A DNA stretch of 64,000 nt. It comes from Ilyonectria destructans (lineage: Eukaryota > Ascomycota > Sordariomycetes > Hypocreales > Nectriaceae). A program made the translations under genes and the position numbers. The notes beneath the pieces were generated by a model that was not told the DNA's origin, did no database searches, and worked only from the letters and a program-made list of their open reading frames with translations. This document shows, piece by piece, positions 22,909 through 33,327 of this stretch (positions are counted from its first letter, which is position 1; each line of letters begins with the position of its first letter). The stretch is from NCBI GenBank assembly GCA_020740775.1, contig JAHEWK010000006.1:1550001-1614000 (forward strand), in the 5' to 3' direction.

Positions 22909-25698
22909 ATTGATCTCGAAACGGGAGTATGGGGATGATGGCAAACTTGAGGGTTCTTTACGTTACTTCATGTCTAACATTAAGCACGAACATAGGTATA
23001 TATAATGCGTACAGAGTTCTCGTGGACTCGTTACCTTCTGAACTTAATTTTGTCGTGATTCATGTTAATTGAATGCTGTGTGCGGTCTATTTCTTGCGTT
23101 TCCTATGGGTGTTTTCTCTCTGTCTGCGAACAGATCGCCCCAGCTAAAGGGGTGACAACCGGATGTCCTGTCCTGTAGCCCATTTCAGTCAAACATTTTT
23201 GCAAGTGGCACAAAAACAACACACATGCTCCTCTAATATGTACTGCAGGTGCCCTTCCTTCGCAGCCCGAGTGATGATCGCTCGCACTGTCGCTTATGTC
23301 GATCCCTCAAGTTCCCCGAGCAGAGTCATACGCATTCAGTCGCCCCCCAGAACAGAAAAGAAGCCATTTCATTCGCTCAAATAGCTTGCCGCAAATGTTG
23401 CACCCGAACTGGGCGGGGATGAGAATATGGAGTTCCATTTTGGGCTTCGTCATGGACTTAAGATCAATCGATCCGGCGATCTAATTGTGCTTTGGCGATT
23501 TTCCTTAGCCCTGTTGCTTTGCGTTCCAATGGCTAGATTTATTTTGGCGCCATGGCTCAATTGGCGAGGTCTAACGTACAATCTCCAAGAATAATATCCC
23601 GTCAACATGATCTTCTAATTCTGACTTCTTGCACTGCGTTGGATGCATGTTAAGAGGAGTGGTCGCTTTTCTCTGGACAAATGCCCCTGCAGTTTGCTTT
23701 TAGCATACAAGCGTTTCCTCCGTATTAATGCGCAGAAAGGAAATTGAGCGTTGCTTTAGTTCTGAAACCTGTGTAGTAGAAACCATACCGCTTTGCGAGT
23801 GAATAGATGCCCTAGTTGATAGCCTACTCAGTCTAAGCTTCATGTTGGACCTAACTTGATAGATCGCATCCCGTGTTTTCTGACATGCTCCAATTTCATC
23901 ATGTGTTACCCCTGGACCCGAGTCAGGGTTGCCGAGAAATTCCTCTGGAAGTGCACATTGGATGAGAAAGATTGGGGACGCGTGAACATTAAGAATCCAT
24001 TGTGAAGCAGAACATTCGTATGAACGGAGATATTAACAATATAATGATGGAGACCTTGTGAGCGCCCGTCAAAACACTTCCTCATGTTGAAGGCAAGGCC
24101 AATTCAACACGCAATCATGGACATCCCACGTCCATTACCCCACAAAGTTGAGGCTCGCACCCCGTTGCAATGGCGGGGCCATTTCGATGGCAAAGTAACT
24201 GGCGTATCGCTATGAAATTGGTCTGCTTCCGTCCGAATTCGTCTGATCATGAAATGGACTGCTATGTAAAGGAACTATCTTGGCCAGAATCTGAATACCA
24301 CAACTGTTGCGGTTGTTTCGACTGTCCTTCCATGGAAGTGAGGCCAATGCGGCGGGAGAGCTTGTGTGGCGAAAGCTGGTGGCGTTGAGCATATTCACAC
24401 ATCGAGGCACGCCATCCTAGACAGAGATGATTTTGTGGTACCGGCCGCCGTTTTAAACCGCAATTATTTTATTACAGTGCTCATTGATCGGAGTTTACCT
24501 CGGTGTCAATGGCCTCCATCGCCTTTCTTCGGCCCCAGCCGCTCTCTTTTCTTTTTCGATGTTGCGTGATGTTGGTCTGGGCTCAGCTCGCCCAGCTGAA
24601 AAGCGCCCTCTCCACCGCCCCGAAACCCACTGCGCACAAATCCATAAGTAATTTCAGTACTTGCCGCTGAAGCTATCGTTTGATGTCGGGAAAATTTCAC
24701 GTTGGCCTGGAATTTGGCCAGAGGTCTCATCCGCTTGTGCGGGGACTGAGGCAAATGGCAACACCACGTAGCCCCCAATTGACCGGATCTCGCTGGATCA
24801 GCGCTCATGGTAGCATCGCATCATCATAACATCCCGGAATAAGATCATCGAGTATCCGTACATGGACACTAACTCGGTGGATCGAATCGGCAGCGATCGA
24901 GCTTCCGGCAGCTGACGAAGCCGGACAGACTGCAGTATGAGGTGCAGACTACAGTATGAAGGACCGGCATAGACGAGGCAATTGTGAGCCGCCACACGGC
25001 GTTACGAGTGCGGAGAGAGCTCTCGCGAGTCATGGACCATGTCGAGGACTCTCACGAGTGGATCATGATGCACGCCAGATCTGAAGTCGGACGAGATTTG
25101 TTTCCTATCAACAGCCATTATTGGCTGCCTACTGGAGAAGCCATTCGGCAATGGTGGATTCTTTGCTTCTATTCCTAGTTGCCGCTGTTCCCGCTGCATC
25201 TACCCTTGCCACGCCAGTACCGCGCCCTGCCAGCCCTGCCTCTCCCCGCGATACCTTCCCTGTCCCTGCGATTCGGAGATTCGGACGTGGGGCCCGCGCA
25301 GAGCTGCGTCGACGAAGTGAATGCGGGATCTCGACGGCGGGGAATCGGAACAGCCCGCCAACCCGCTAATCACATGGCCCGATGTCGTGCATACGTGTCA
25401 AGCAGCGTTGCTTTTTTGCGCCTCTGTGTATCATGTTGGTGCTCGAGTTGCATGGCGCCTTGTCCGATGGCCTTGTTGACTTGGTTAACCGCTGTGCTTT
25501 TTCGCGGTGGGGCGCACATGACAACTCATCAACCAAGGATGTTGGAGCAATTGGCCTTCGCTGTATTGCATCTCGATCAGGGATCAGGGAGGGAGCATCA
25601 CGACGCTGTCCAAAGCCATTCGGGATGTTTAGGATGCTTGTCGGCAATCTCCTATCGCTCAGAGCCGTCTTGTGAGGTTATTGCAGTCTCGAGCGGGC
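22909..25698. other. 2.8-kb gene-poor region
   Basis: I see no gene. ORFs stay under about 100 codons except one at 25179-25937 plus (252 codons). That one runs through the promoter and first two exons of the next gene in another frame and has no recognisable domain. Confidence 0.4.
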
Positions 25699-25705
25699 TA
25701 TATAA
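25699..25705 (+). promoter_or_regulatory. TATA box of the 86-residue protein gene
   Basis: TATATAA in gggctatataagac, 133 bp before the ATG. It is followed by an ACTCACA/CAACTACCA-rich leader typical of strongly expressed fungal genes. Confidence 0.5.
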
Positions 25706-25831
25706 GACTTCATCTAGAGCCCTCTTGGATCAAACTTCTCATCATCAACTCACACATTCTCAACACTCAACTACCACTCTAAATCTTCACTCAAGACTTC
25801 CGTCTTTCACCAACCACCACCAACAATCAAG

Positions 25832-26243
25832 ATGTCTGCCCCCAGCGCGTAAGACTCCCCTTCCTTCAACTCTTGGTTGTGAGCACCTCGCTTGCAATGA
25901 CCAATCGAGCTTGAACAGCCTTAAAAATCCCATCTGACACTTTCTAGCCTCTCCAAGAACGCCTACCAGAGCGACTCCGATTCTGAGCGTGGTGGCAAGA
26001 GCCAGTTCGTCGTTCCCCTGCCCACCGCCACTGGCCTCTCCAAGCCCGCTGGTAAGCATCGCAGCCACTACAACTTTGAGCAACTTCTGACAATTTCTTA
26101 CAGGCCAGCTCCTCAAGGGTCCCACCGATGAGAACGGCAAGAACACCTCCGCTGCTCTCCTTGTCGGCATCAAGCTCGACCTTGAAGCTGAGGTCCACCT
26201 GACTGCCCGCGTCAAGGGTGATATCTGCGTCGGTCTTTACTAG
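25832..26243 (+). CDS. Small 86-residue protein of unknown function
   Basis: Exons 25832-25848, 25948-26051 and 26104-26243 give 86 residues. The first exon is only 17 nt (MSAPSA), so the gene is easily missed. Both introns have good GT-AG ends (GTAAGA to CTAG; GTAAGC to ACAG) and both junctions keep phase. The N-terminal half is acidic and polar (YQSDSDSERGGKSQ). The C-terminal half alternates hydrophobic and polar residues (LLVGIKLDLEAEVHLTARV, then KGDICVGLY), suggesting beta strands. There is no signal peptide or membrane segment. A strong TATA box, a CA/CT-rich leader and C-ending codons suggest abundant expression. I do not recognise the family. Confidence 0.75.
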
Positions 26244-28599
26244 ACAGACTCCTTTCCATCTAATTTTGGAAGAGATGTCTGATCTCTAAAATGTGGATTG
26301 GTTCATGGCCCTGCTGATGTCTATGATTGAGCGGAAAGCATCTCAAGTAATGGGATCCTTTCTAGGTGACCACAGGGCCTGGGGTTTTGGATTACGGGTT
26401 CCCTATGTTTCTCATGACTTTGCACTATAACACCAAAAATACACACATGAACGACATATTGAGTCGTCTTAACAACATCTTGCCAATCTTTGCTTTGTAA
26501 AAAATTCAGAACGATGCCAATTGAAAAGCAGTCATGACAAGGCAAGACATTTCGGTAAAAACACAATTTCCTCATTTATGGTCTCCCCAAGACGTGCAGT
26601 CCGTAGCCATTTGGAAATGATGAATAAATTGGAGTTTTCTTGCAAATAAAATGGCATGCCCTGGAGATGTTTCTAGGGCCCCCGAGAACTGTGCTTTGGC
26701 AACTACAGGAGTGTGCCCTGTAATTGATACTCAAGGCATTGAGACGGTAATTGCTGTGTTAAAAATCGACTCTACGGGGTATTTGAATGCTCGAATACGC
26801 TGCCTGAGCAACCCCGACGTGGTGTGCTTCAACAGAAATCAGGGTAGTCGACTGGCATTAGAAACACCCCTAGTGTCGTTGTCTAGATTGTAAACCCTCC
26901 AGCGAACAAGTTCGTAGGGCGGGTCAATCGGTATACTCTGAGACGAACTTCATGCACACAAAAACTCCTTTCCGTTCTCCAGGATTCTCTAATGAGGAAT
27001 GACCGCAGCTGAACTGCAGGCTAAAAAGACCCACTTTCATATCGGAACTCGTGCTAGGGTCCTATTCTCGAGCGTCCTACATCACATCGGCTACTTTCTT
27101 ACTAACTTTTACTCTCTACACCATACAGGACCTTTGCTTCAAATTTCCCCCACAGTAATTTTTGTCGGCGGCATCTCGTCTCACTAACTTTGCTTGATCT
27201 CGGAAACATTCAGAAATTTTCGAGCAAGACTCGTCTCCATCCAAATCTGTGTGAAAGTCACAGAAGAGGCGCAAATGAATTACCTCAATAAATCCACAGA
27301 GACACTAGTTGGTCTAGCAAACTACATTGACAGAGCAAACACTCGACGCTTAGCCCTGTCCGTCTAGACTGACTTGACGTACAGGTCTGGTGACCTATCG
27401 ACATGGTTACAAAGCAATATTTCTACAGACGCATCGGTAAAACCCGCACCGATCTTCCGCCACCTGTTTGTTATAGGTTCATTGTTTGCGTGGAGTGGCG
27501 GGAGACGTTTTGGCAGTCGTGGGGGACGAATCACAGTAGATCTCCTCACCGTTGCGCCTCGTTTACTAACGCAGCCTTATATCTCGAGATCACCCAATCA
27601 TTAAATCTTATGACACTCGGAGGGCTGATGTTACCGTTAAAATATGAGAGTTTGATGAGTAGGGACCCCTTGGGGAGCCGTTGAACCACCAGTTTAGAAT
27701 TCTGGATGCGCTAACATGCGCCTCGCACACTCGATACGAAATGGCACAAAGCCGATGACGCCAAGCAATCCAAGCTCGCACCCCTTTCAGAATGAATAGG
27801 AAATACGACAATTGAGGGAATGTAAATATGCATTTGGATACGCACGGCCAAGCCTGCGTCACAAGACGGCTTCGAGACCCGCCACATTTGCCCGTCAAGG
27901 TGTGTCATAACTCCGCCCCATGTCCGGCGCATCCTTGAGACATCCAAAAGCTGACCAGAGAGTAATCAGCCATATCTTAGGTTCTATTCAACTCACATCC
28001 AGGGCCAAATATAGGAATTCCTCAAGCCGTGCTGGATTTTCACTATGCAGCAGGTCTCTATTCGTCTCGCAGATGGTGTACTACATGCATGTGGCTTCCA
28101 AATGCTATGCTGCCATGCAATTCTCACCATCGACATGGCACCCATTGTCATTTTGAGCGCACTTGATTCGCTCAAGCTCTCTGAAAACGGTGAACGTGCA
28201 TCCTTCCCTACTGAGAGGCTGGCATGCTGTCTCGTCAGCGAAGAAGGCTATGACAGTCCATCCCTTTGTTGGTACCGATGCCGAGGACACATTTGGGCCC
28301 CCTCACCTGTGAGCGGGGTTTGTGGCTTTGGAAGTATTTGTATTCACCTTGCTGATCGCCCTTCATTTATCGTCCGATTTCCCGATTCTGTGTTGTAAAG
28401 GTGAACGAACGAACATTGTTACATCCAACCCTCCATTACCGCCCAAGACTAGCGTCGTTCCCGGCCTCGATACAACTCTGAAGTTCGATCGACTAGGATT
28501 CTCTATACGAGCGATTCACCTAGTTTTATCCTGCCTATACACTGCGGTGTGTGATCCTCTGCCTACTTTGCATGTCGTCCGTCAGAGCACATCGCTTGT
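26244..28599. other. 2.4-kb gene-poor region
   Basis: No ORF over about 120 codons and no domain. The region is moderately AT-rich. It probably holds the 3' UTR of the small-protein gene and the promoter of the GPCR gene. Confidence 0.4.
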
Positions 28600-29965
28600 A
28601 TGGCTCCAAACGAGGTATCCAACCTGGCGCGAAGGAATCTCAATGCCCTAGGCATTGTTGAACGAACGGGCTCAGTCTTCTCACTCATCGGGTGCCTCTT
28701 CATCATCGTCACATTTTGTTGTTCCAAAGCCTTCCACAAGCCCATCAACCGGTTGGTCTTTTACGCATCTTTCGGCAATGGCATTGTGAATATTGCCACA
28801 CTGATGGCTACATCATATGTCGGGTTACCTAACTCTGTGGGGTGCCAAACGCAAGCGTTTTTAATTCAGATGTAAGTTGTTGGCACTTCCTCAATGAAAC
28901 TTCCTAACATATGTAGGCTAATGCCCGCTGATGCGCTTTGGACTCTGTCGATGGCAATCAACGTCTATCTGACATTTTACCACAAGTACAACGCTGTCGA
29001 TTTACGAAAAAAGGAAGTTCTGTATCTGATATGCTGCTATGGAATCCCCTTCGTCCCTGCGATCACGTACGTATTTGTGAAGGATGGCAATGGCCATAGG
29101 GCATATGGAAATGCCTCCTTGTGGTGCTGGGTTTCTAAAGAGTGGGGGATCTGGCGAATATTAACCTTCTACGGCCCAATCTGGTGAGTTCTTCCTTGAC
29201 ATTTTTTGATACATTCTAACATCAGGCTCTAGGCTTGTCATTTTGGTCACTCTTTTTATATATATCCGCACAGGAAGCGACATCTACCGAGATCGAAAGG
29301 AGCTTCGCCAACTGAGCCGAACCGACCTCGAGACAAATACCAGCACCTCCACAGGGAAAAAGACGACGGAGATCCAGGTGACATCGGAGGCGATTTGGAA
29401 TACACCAATCAAGCATATACTAGGGTCGAAGGGTGTCGCTCGACCACAAAATCTGGCCTATTCCGTTAGCATCACAGCCAGCAAACCCGGCAGCCAAGAT
29501 TCTCATGAGGATACGGGGACTTCCAACATGTCGGAACCGCCACTTTCTCCAATTAACCCACCACGCCAGACCATGAGCCCGGCCGAATGGTCCTACGCAA
29601 AGTGTTCAGTGCTGTTTTTCACCGCCATGTTTATCACATGGATCCCGTCGAGTGCAAACCGTGTTTACTCAGTCATCCACAACAACAAATCCTCAGTTGC
29701 TCTCGAGTATATGAGTGCGATCGTATTGCCGCTACAGGGATTCTGGAACTCCATAATCTACATCGTCACATCCCGGAAAGCCTGCAAGGTATTTTTCGAT
29801 GACGTGCGGCATCTTGGTCGGTCTGAGAACACTGAATTAACAACCATTCCTCATGTGACCCCGTTCGAGTTCTCCGGCCGAAATCGTGATACTCACGAGA
29901 GTCAAAGAGACGAGAGCATGACGGAGCTGGCAGGTGGAGGAAGTACCGATGTGGGGAGGTGGTAG
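28600..29965 (+). CDS. G-protein-coupled receptor, cAMP-receptor-like (class V)
   Basis: Exons 28600-28871, 28917-29183 and 29233-29965 give 423 residues. Seven membrane segments are visible, including VFSLIGCLFIIVTFCCSKAF, YASFGNGIVNIATLMAT, ALWTLSMAINVYLTFYH, YLICCYGIPFVPAITYVF, FYGPIWLVILVTLFIYIR, CSVLFFTAMFITWIPSSANR and YMSAIVLPLQGFWNSIIYIV. The conserved Cys before segment 3 (VGCQTQAF) and the Cys after the second extracellular loop (NASLWCWV) can form the usual disulfide. The LQGFWNSIIY motif in segment 7 is typical of Dictyostelium-cAR-like receptors, a group that includes Aspergillus GprH-type proteins. A long Ser/Thr-rich third cytoplasmic loop lies at about 210-290. It probably signals through heterotrimeric G proteins in nutrient sensing. 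The ligand is unknown. Confidence 0.9.
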
Positions 29966-30006
29966 GGGAATTTGGAACGATTAACGTAGGATATTTAATG
30001 CAAAGT

Positions 30007-30165
30007 ATTCTTAGTCTATATTTAATTATTCTTAGTTTATAAATTTAATTATTCTTAGTTTATAAATTTAATTATTCTTAGTTTATAAATTTAATTATTC
30101 TTAGTTTATAAATTTAATTATTCTTAGTTTATAAATTTAATTATTCTTAGTTTAGTAATTTAATC
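30007..30165. repeat. 23-bp AT-rich tandem repeat, about seven copies
   Basis: Unit attcttagtttataaatttaatt (23 bp; the first 20 bases attcttagtttataaattta are shared). Five consecutive copies from 30028 to 30142 are identical. A degenerate 21-bp copy precedes them and a degenerate 23-bp copy follows. The array starts 41 bp after the GPCR stop codon, so it probably lies in the 3' UTR or at the polyadenylation region. Each unit contains the palindrome TTTATAAA. Confidence 0.95.
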
Positions 30166-30498
30166 TCCAGGCATGAAATTATCATTTGTTTGTTTTCTCA
30201 CTGAGTGAATTGCAGTCTCTTTGACTCTAACAACTTGAATGGTGAAGGTCCAAGATAATTCAACTGAACTGCTAGAACCCAACTATCAGCTCCTCATCAA
30301 GAATCTAGCAGTTGGCTTCTACAATCTCTCAACAGCTTGAGCATCGCACTGGGAAATTCCTTCTGGTCGCTGGCGGACTTTGGGTACATCCACGTATCCT
30401 AGCGTCCTTGTGACTTGTAGCTGGTGGTCAAATAATGATCTTGTTGAATTTCGATTAAGCCTAGAGGTAGGTGATGCGGTTAGAATATCTCCTCGTCA
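30166..30498. other. Spacer between the tandem repeat and the DUF1115-like gene
   Basis: About 330 bp of unique sequence at the 3' sides of two convergent genes. No coding or structural signal is seen. Confidence 0.4.
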
Positions 30499-30912
30499 TT
30501 ACCCATCCGACTCATATCCCATTCCCCTCTTCCACCATGCTCCCAGTCCTCTGACGTCCATCTGCCTCGCAAACTCCGCCACCGACTCCGTCTCATCGAA
30601 TCCCGTCGCCCTCAAAAGACCTCCATTTTCGCCTTTGCCCTTCACTCCATTCCCAGTCACAGGCGCCGGCCCTGGTCGTACGGCGCACCGGAAGTCTTTG
30701 TACCGTAGTGCCTGCACAGCGGCAACCCACTCTACCAGTCCAGCCTCGTCGCGAGACTCGGCGAACATGATGCCGGGTGACCCACCGCTGCGGATGAACA
30801 CCCAATCTACATTGAGCTGGCTGGCCGCCCGGCGTACGCGCTGTACCTTCTTGCGCGAAGTGATGTGATGTGTACGAATGAGGCAGTTAAACAAAGAGGG
30901 CGCGCGGGACAT
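30499..30912 (-). CDS. Small DUF1115-like (RWDD2/PRP3 C-terminal-type) protein
   Basis: Intronless, 137 residues. The segment THHITSRKKVQRVRRAASQL followed by GGSPGIMFAES resembles the DUF1115 core of RWDD2 proteins and of the PRP3 C-terminus. That core has the pattern HH-x-x-x-S-x-K-[KR], then a helix, then G-x-PG-[IV]-x-x-E, and ends with an aromatic-rich VQALRYKDFRC strand. The N-terminal RWD domain found in RWDD2 is absent, so this is a short stand-alone version. Its start lies 212 bp downstream of the monooxygenase stop on the same strand. The function is unknown, and assignment rests on motif resemblance only. Confidence 0.6.
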   Translation of the reverse strand: MSRAPSLFNCLIRTHHITSRKKVQRVRRAASQLNVDWVFIRSGGSPGIMFAESRDEAGLVEWVAAVQALRYKDFRCAVRPGPAPVTGNGVKGKGENGGLLRATGFDETESVAEFARQMDVRGLGAWWKRGMGYESDG

Positions 30913-31123
30913 GACTGGAGAGGAGCATGTTCAATGTTGGTGACGCTGTCGTGATGTAAGGTGTCAAATTTTACCCCGTCACAGCGGCGACACGGACGGC
31001 TTAAGTGGGGCAAAATGTTCACCGGGTTTCTAAATGATTCAGATGTTCAAAATGAATAAGGTAGATTCCAATCTAGTTTCTTTTCTTCTCGCTAAGACAA
31101 AATACAGGTATAATTAATACAAA

Positions 31124-32734
31124 TCAAGAGCGAGCAATAACTCCGCTGGGCAGCTCTAGTCCAACAGGCAGGCCCTTAACAAACTCCTCGGTATAGGCAG
31201 TGCCTCGTCTGCGGGCGATCTGCTCCTTGACATCCTCATACATGTCATAACTGAATCCTATGTTAGTAATTTGGGGCATGGAAGTTGTTCGGGGGTACTG
31301 ACGCATTCATCTCCTCGATGGTGAGCTTGTTCTTCTCATCCTCGACCTTATATGTTGTGATATTCTTGTTGTTGGAGAATCCTAAATATGTTGGCACTTG
31401 TCCCTTCAAGCAAAGTCTTTGGACGGAAGCTTACCAATTCTCTCGTTAATGTTGTATGCCGCCTTTGCGGCAGCAGACTGGACTCGGGTGGCTCGCGGGA
31501 GTCGGATGTCCTGGTACACAGCGAGGGACTCGGAGACGTCGCCACTAAAGTAATCCTTGTTGAAGATAATTCCGAGAGCAGCGGCATCCTCAATTGCCAT
31601 ACAGGCGCCCTGGCTCTGATGAGGCATCATCTGCTTCTGGTTAGTTCTAATGTTTTCATTAATCCTGGAGGGTACGTACAGGGTGACCGGCATCGCCCAA
31701 AAGGCAGACCATGTTCTTCTGGATGTAAGGGTAGGGCTCGCTGTGATCCGCGTTAGGTTTTAACTTCATCCTAAAGGCGAGAAATACTCACTGCACCCAG
31801 AGACGCCACGGCTGGATCTCCTTGCCAATCTTAAGATGCTCGCGCACCTGAGGATCAAGGTTGGGGTAAGGAGCAAGGAGCTCCTCGGTAGGTCGATCCT
31901 CGGCACCCCAGCTCTGAGTGGTATAATCTCCGACCGCTCGGGGGAAGAAGCAGTAGTATGAAAGCAGCTTGCCTCCGTTGCAGGGAGACAGCACAATCTT
32001 GTCCCACTTGCCCTCCTGGCCACCCCAGTACTCCAGAGCGTCGTTCTTCGAGTAGTCAACCAGTCCAAGCTTAACGGCATCTTCCGTCAAGACGTTGGCG
32101 TGGAGGCAGCTAGACTCGGAAGGCTTCTTTGCGGGGTGGATACCCAAGATTCCGCGAACAACAGATCCAATGCCGTCGGCGCCGATGATGAGCTCATGGT
32201 TCGCCGTGACTCCATTCCCAAAAGTGATTAGGCCCTTCTCCATGTCGATTTCTTGGCACTGTGGAAAAGGTTAGCCATTTAGCGATTGAATGTGGATCTG
32301 AGAACTCTTACCTTGTAGTTAACGAGAAGCTTTACTGGGGTTCCTTCGCCGGCCTCGTCCATGGCAGTATCCTTGAGCATAGCATGCATGTATTGGCGAT
32401 GGAACATGTTGTAGACATACCCCCAGCGCTTCTCATAGTCGTCCAAGTCATACACGCTCACGGGCTCGCCAGTCTTCCAGTCTCGGTTGATGAGCTTCTT
32501 TAGGATCACGGGGTCGCCCTTTGCGACGTCGACATCCCACTCGTGCAACCAACGAGTGCCGTTGGCAGCGCAAGACACTGAGGCGCCAACTTCACCGGCG
32601 AAGTCGTGCTTCTCGTAGATGGTAACCAGGTGGCCAGCGCGGCGAAGGGCGATTGCCACCGACATGCCGCCAATGCCGCCACCAATAACACCGACGCTCA
32701 ACTGGCGCCATCCAGGAGTAGGGAGAGAGCCCAT
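31124..32734 (-). CDS. FAD-dependent aromatic monooxygenase (salicylate-hydroxylase-like)
   Basis: Exons 32734-32312, 32258-31792, 31740-31680, 31630-31435, 31381-31303 and 31250-31124 give 450 residues, the normal size for single-component class A flavoprotein hydroxylases. Motifs are in order: GxGxxG (VGVIGGGIGGMSVAIALRRAG), an acidic end of strand 2 (IYEKHDFAGEVGAS), the DG motif (LIIGADGIGSVVRG) and the GD motif split by intron 3 (LLGDAGHP, then MMPHQSQGACMAIEDAAALG). Such enzymes hydroxylate salicylate, nicotinate, kynurenine-type or related aromatics with NAD(P)H and O2. There is no signal peptide or membrane anchor, so it is cytosolic. It lies next to, and on the same strand as, a Zn2Cys6 regulator, with a permease gene beyond, which suggests uptake and breakdown of an aromatic compound (inference). 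The 49-53-nt introns agree in phase throughout. Confidence 0.9.
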
Positions 32735-33327
32735 GATTCTGGTTGATTCTGAGATGCAAAGGTTGAAGATTCGATTGTGTGTGGTGTTGTGTTGATGAGG
32801 AGTGATGAGTATGAGATGGCAGAGTTCAATAATTCGAACCACGATGCCTCTTTACAACTTATCTATTTCGAAGTTCAACGCCTCAAGATGCTCCATGCCG
32901 TCACTATCCGCAACCTTCATCGAACAATGGGTGTCGATGACTGACAGCCGACCAATTAGGTCACTTTCCGCCCCAAGAAATGATACGAAATAGCATCCGC
33001 CCAGCGGAATGTCGGATAAGGGCGTGCAGTACCCGCGGATACTCGGATGATGATAACGGAACTTCGGATGTAGCTCTTAGAAGCACATCCGATCAAATTA
33101 ACGTCTGTTGGGGGGATTTCAACGTCATTGGGAAATTTTTCTTACCCGAGTATTTAAGAGTACAACTACTTGATGCCATCTCGAAGTCCGAATTGAGGTG
33201 TATTCCTTCCCAATCTGAAATTTCACCTTGAAGTTCAAACAACGCCCATGAAGATACGCCACTCAATCACACATCGAACCATCTTATTTTGCTTGGAATT
33301 ATTTGCTTCATTGTTCTAATCTACATT
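32735..33327. other. Spacer between monooxygenase 5' end and regulator 3' end
   Basis: It holds the monooxygenase promoter. Several CGG/CCG triplets are present (for example ccgcggat near 33031-33038), which are potential half-sites for a Zn2Cys6 factor such as the neighbouring regulator. I cannot define an operator with confidence. Confidence 0.4.

Noticed and set aside
30007..30165. CRISPR-like array
   Set aside because: Units are contiguous with no spacers, and the organism is a fungus. It is a simple tandem repeat.
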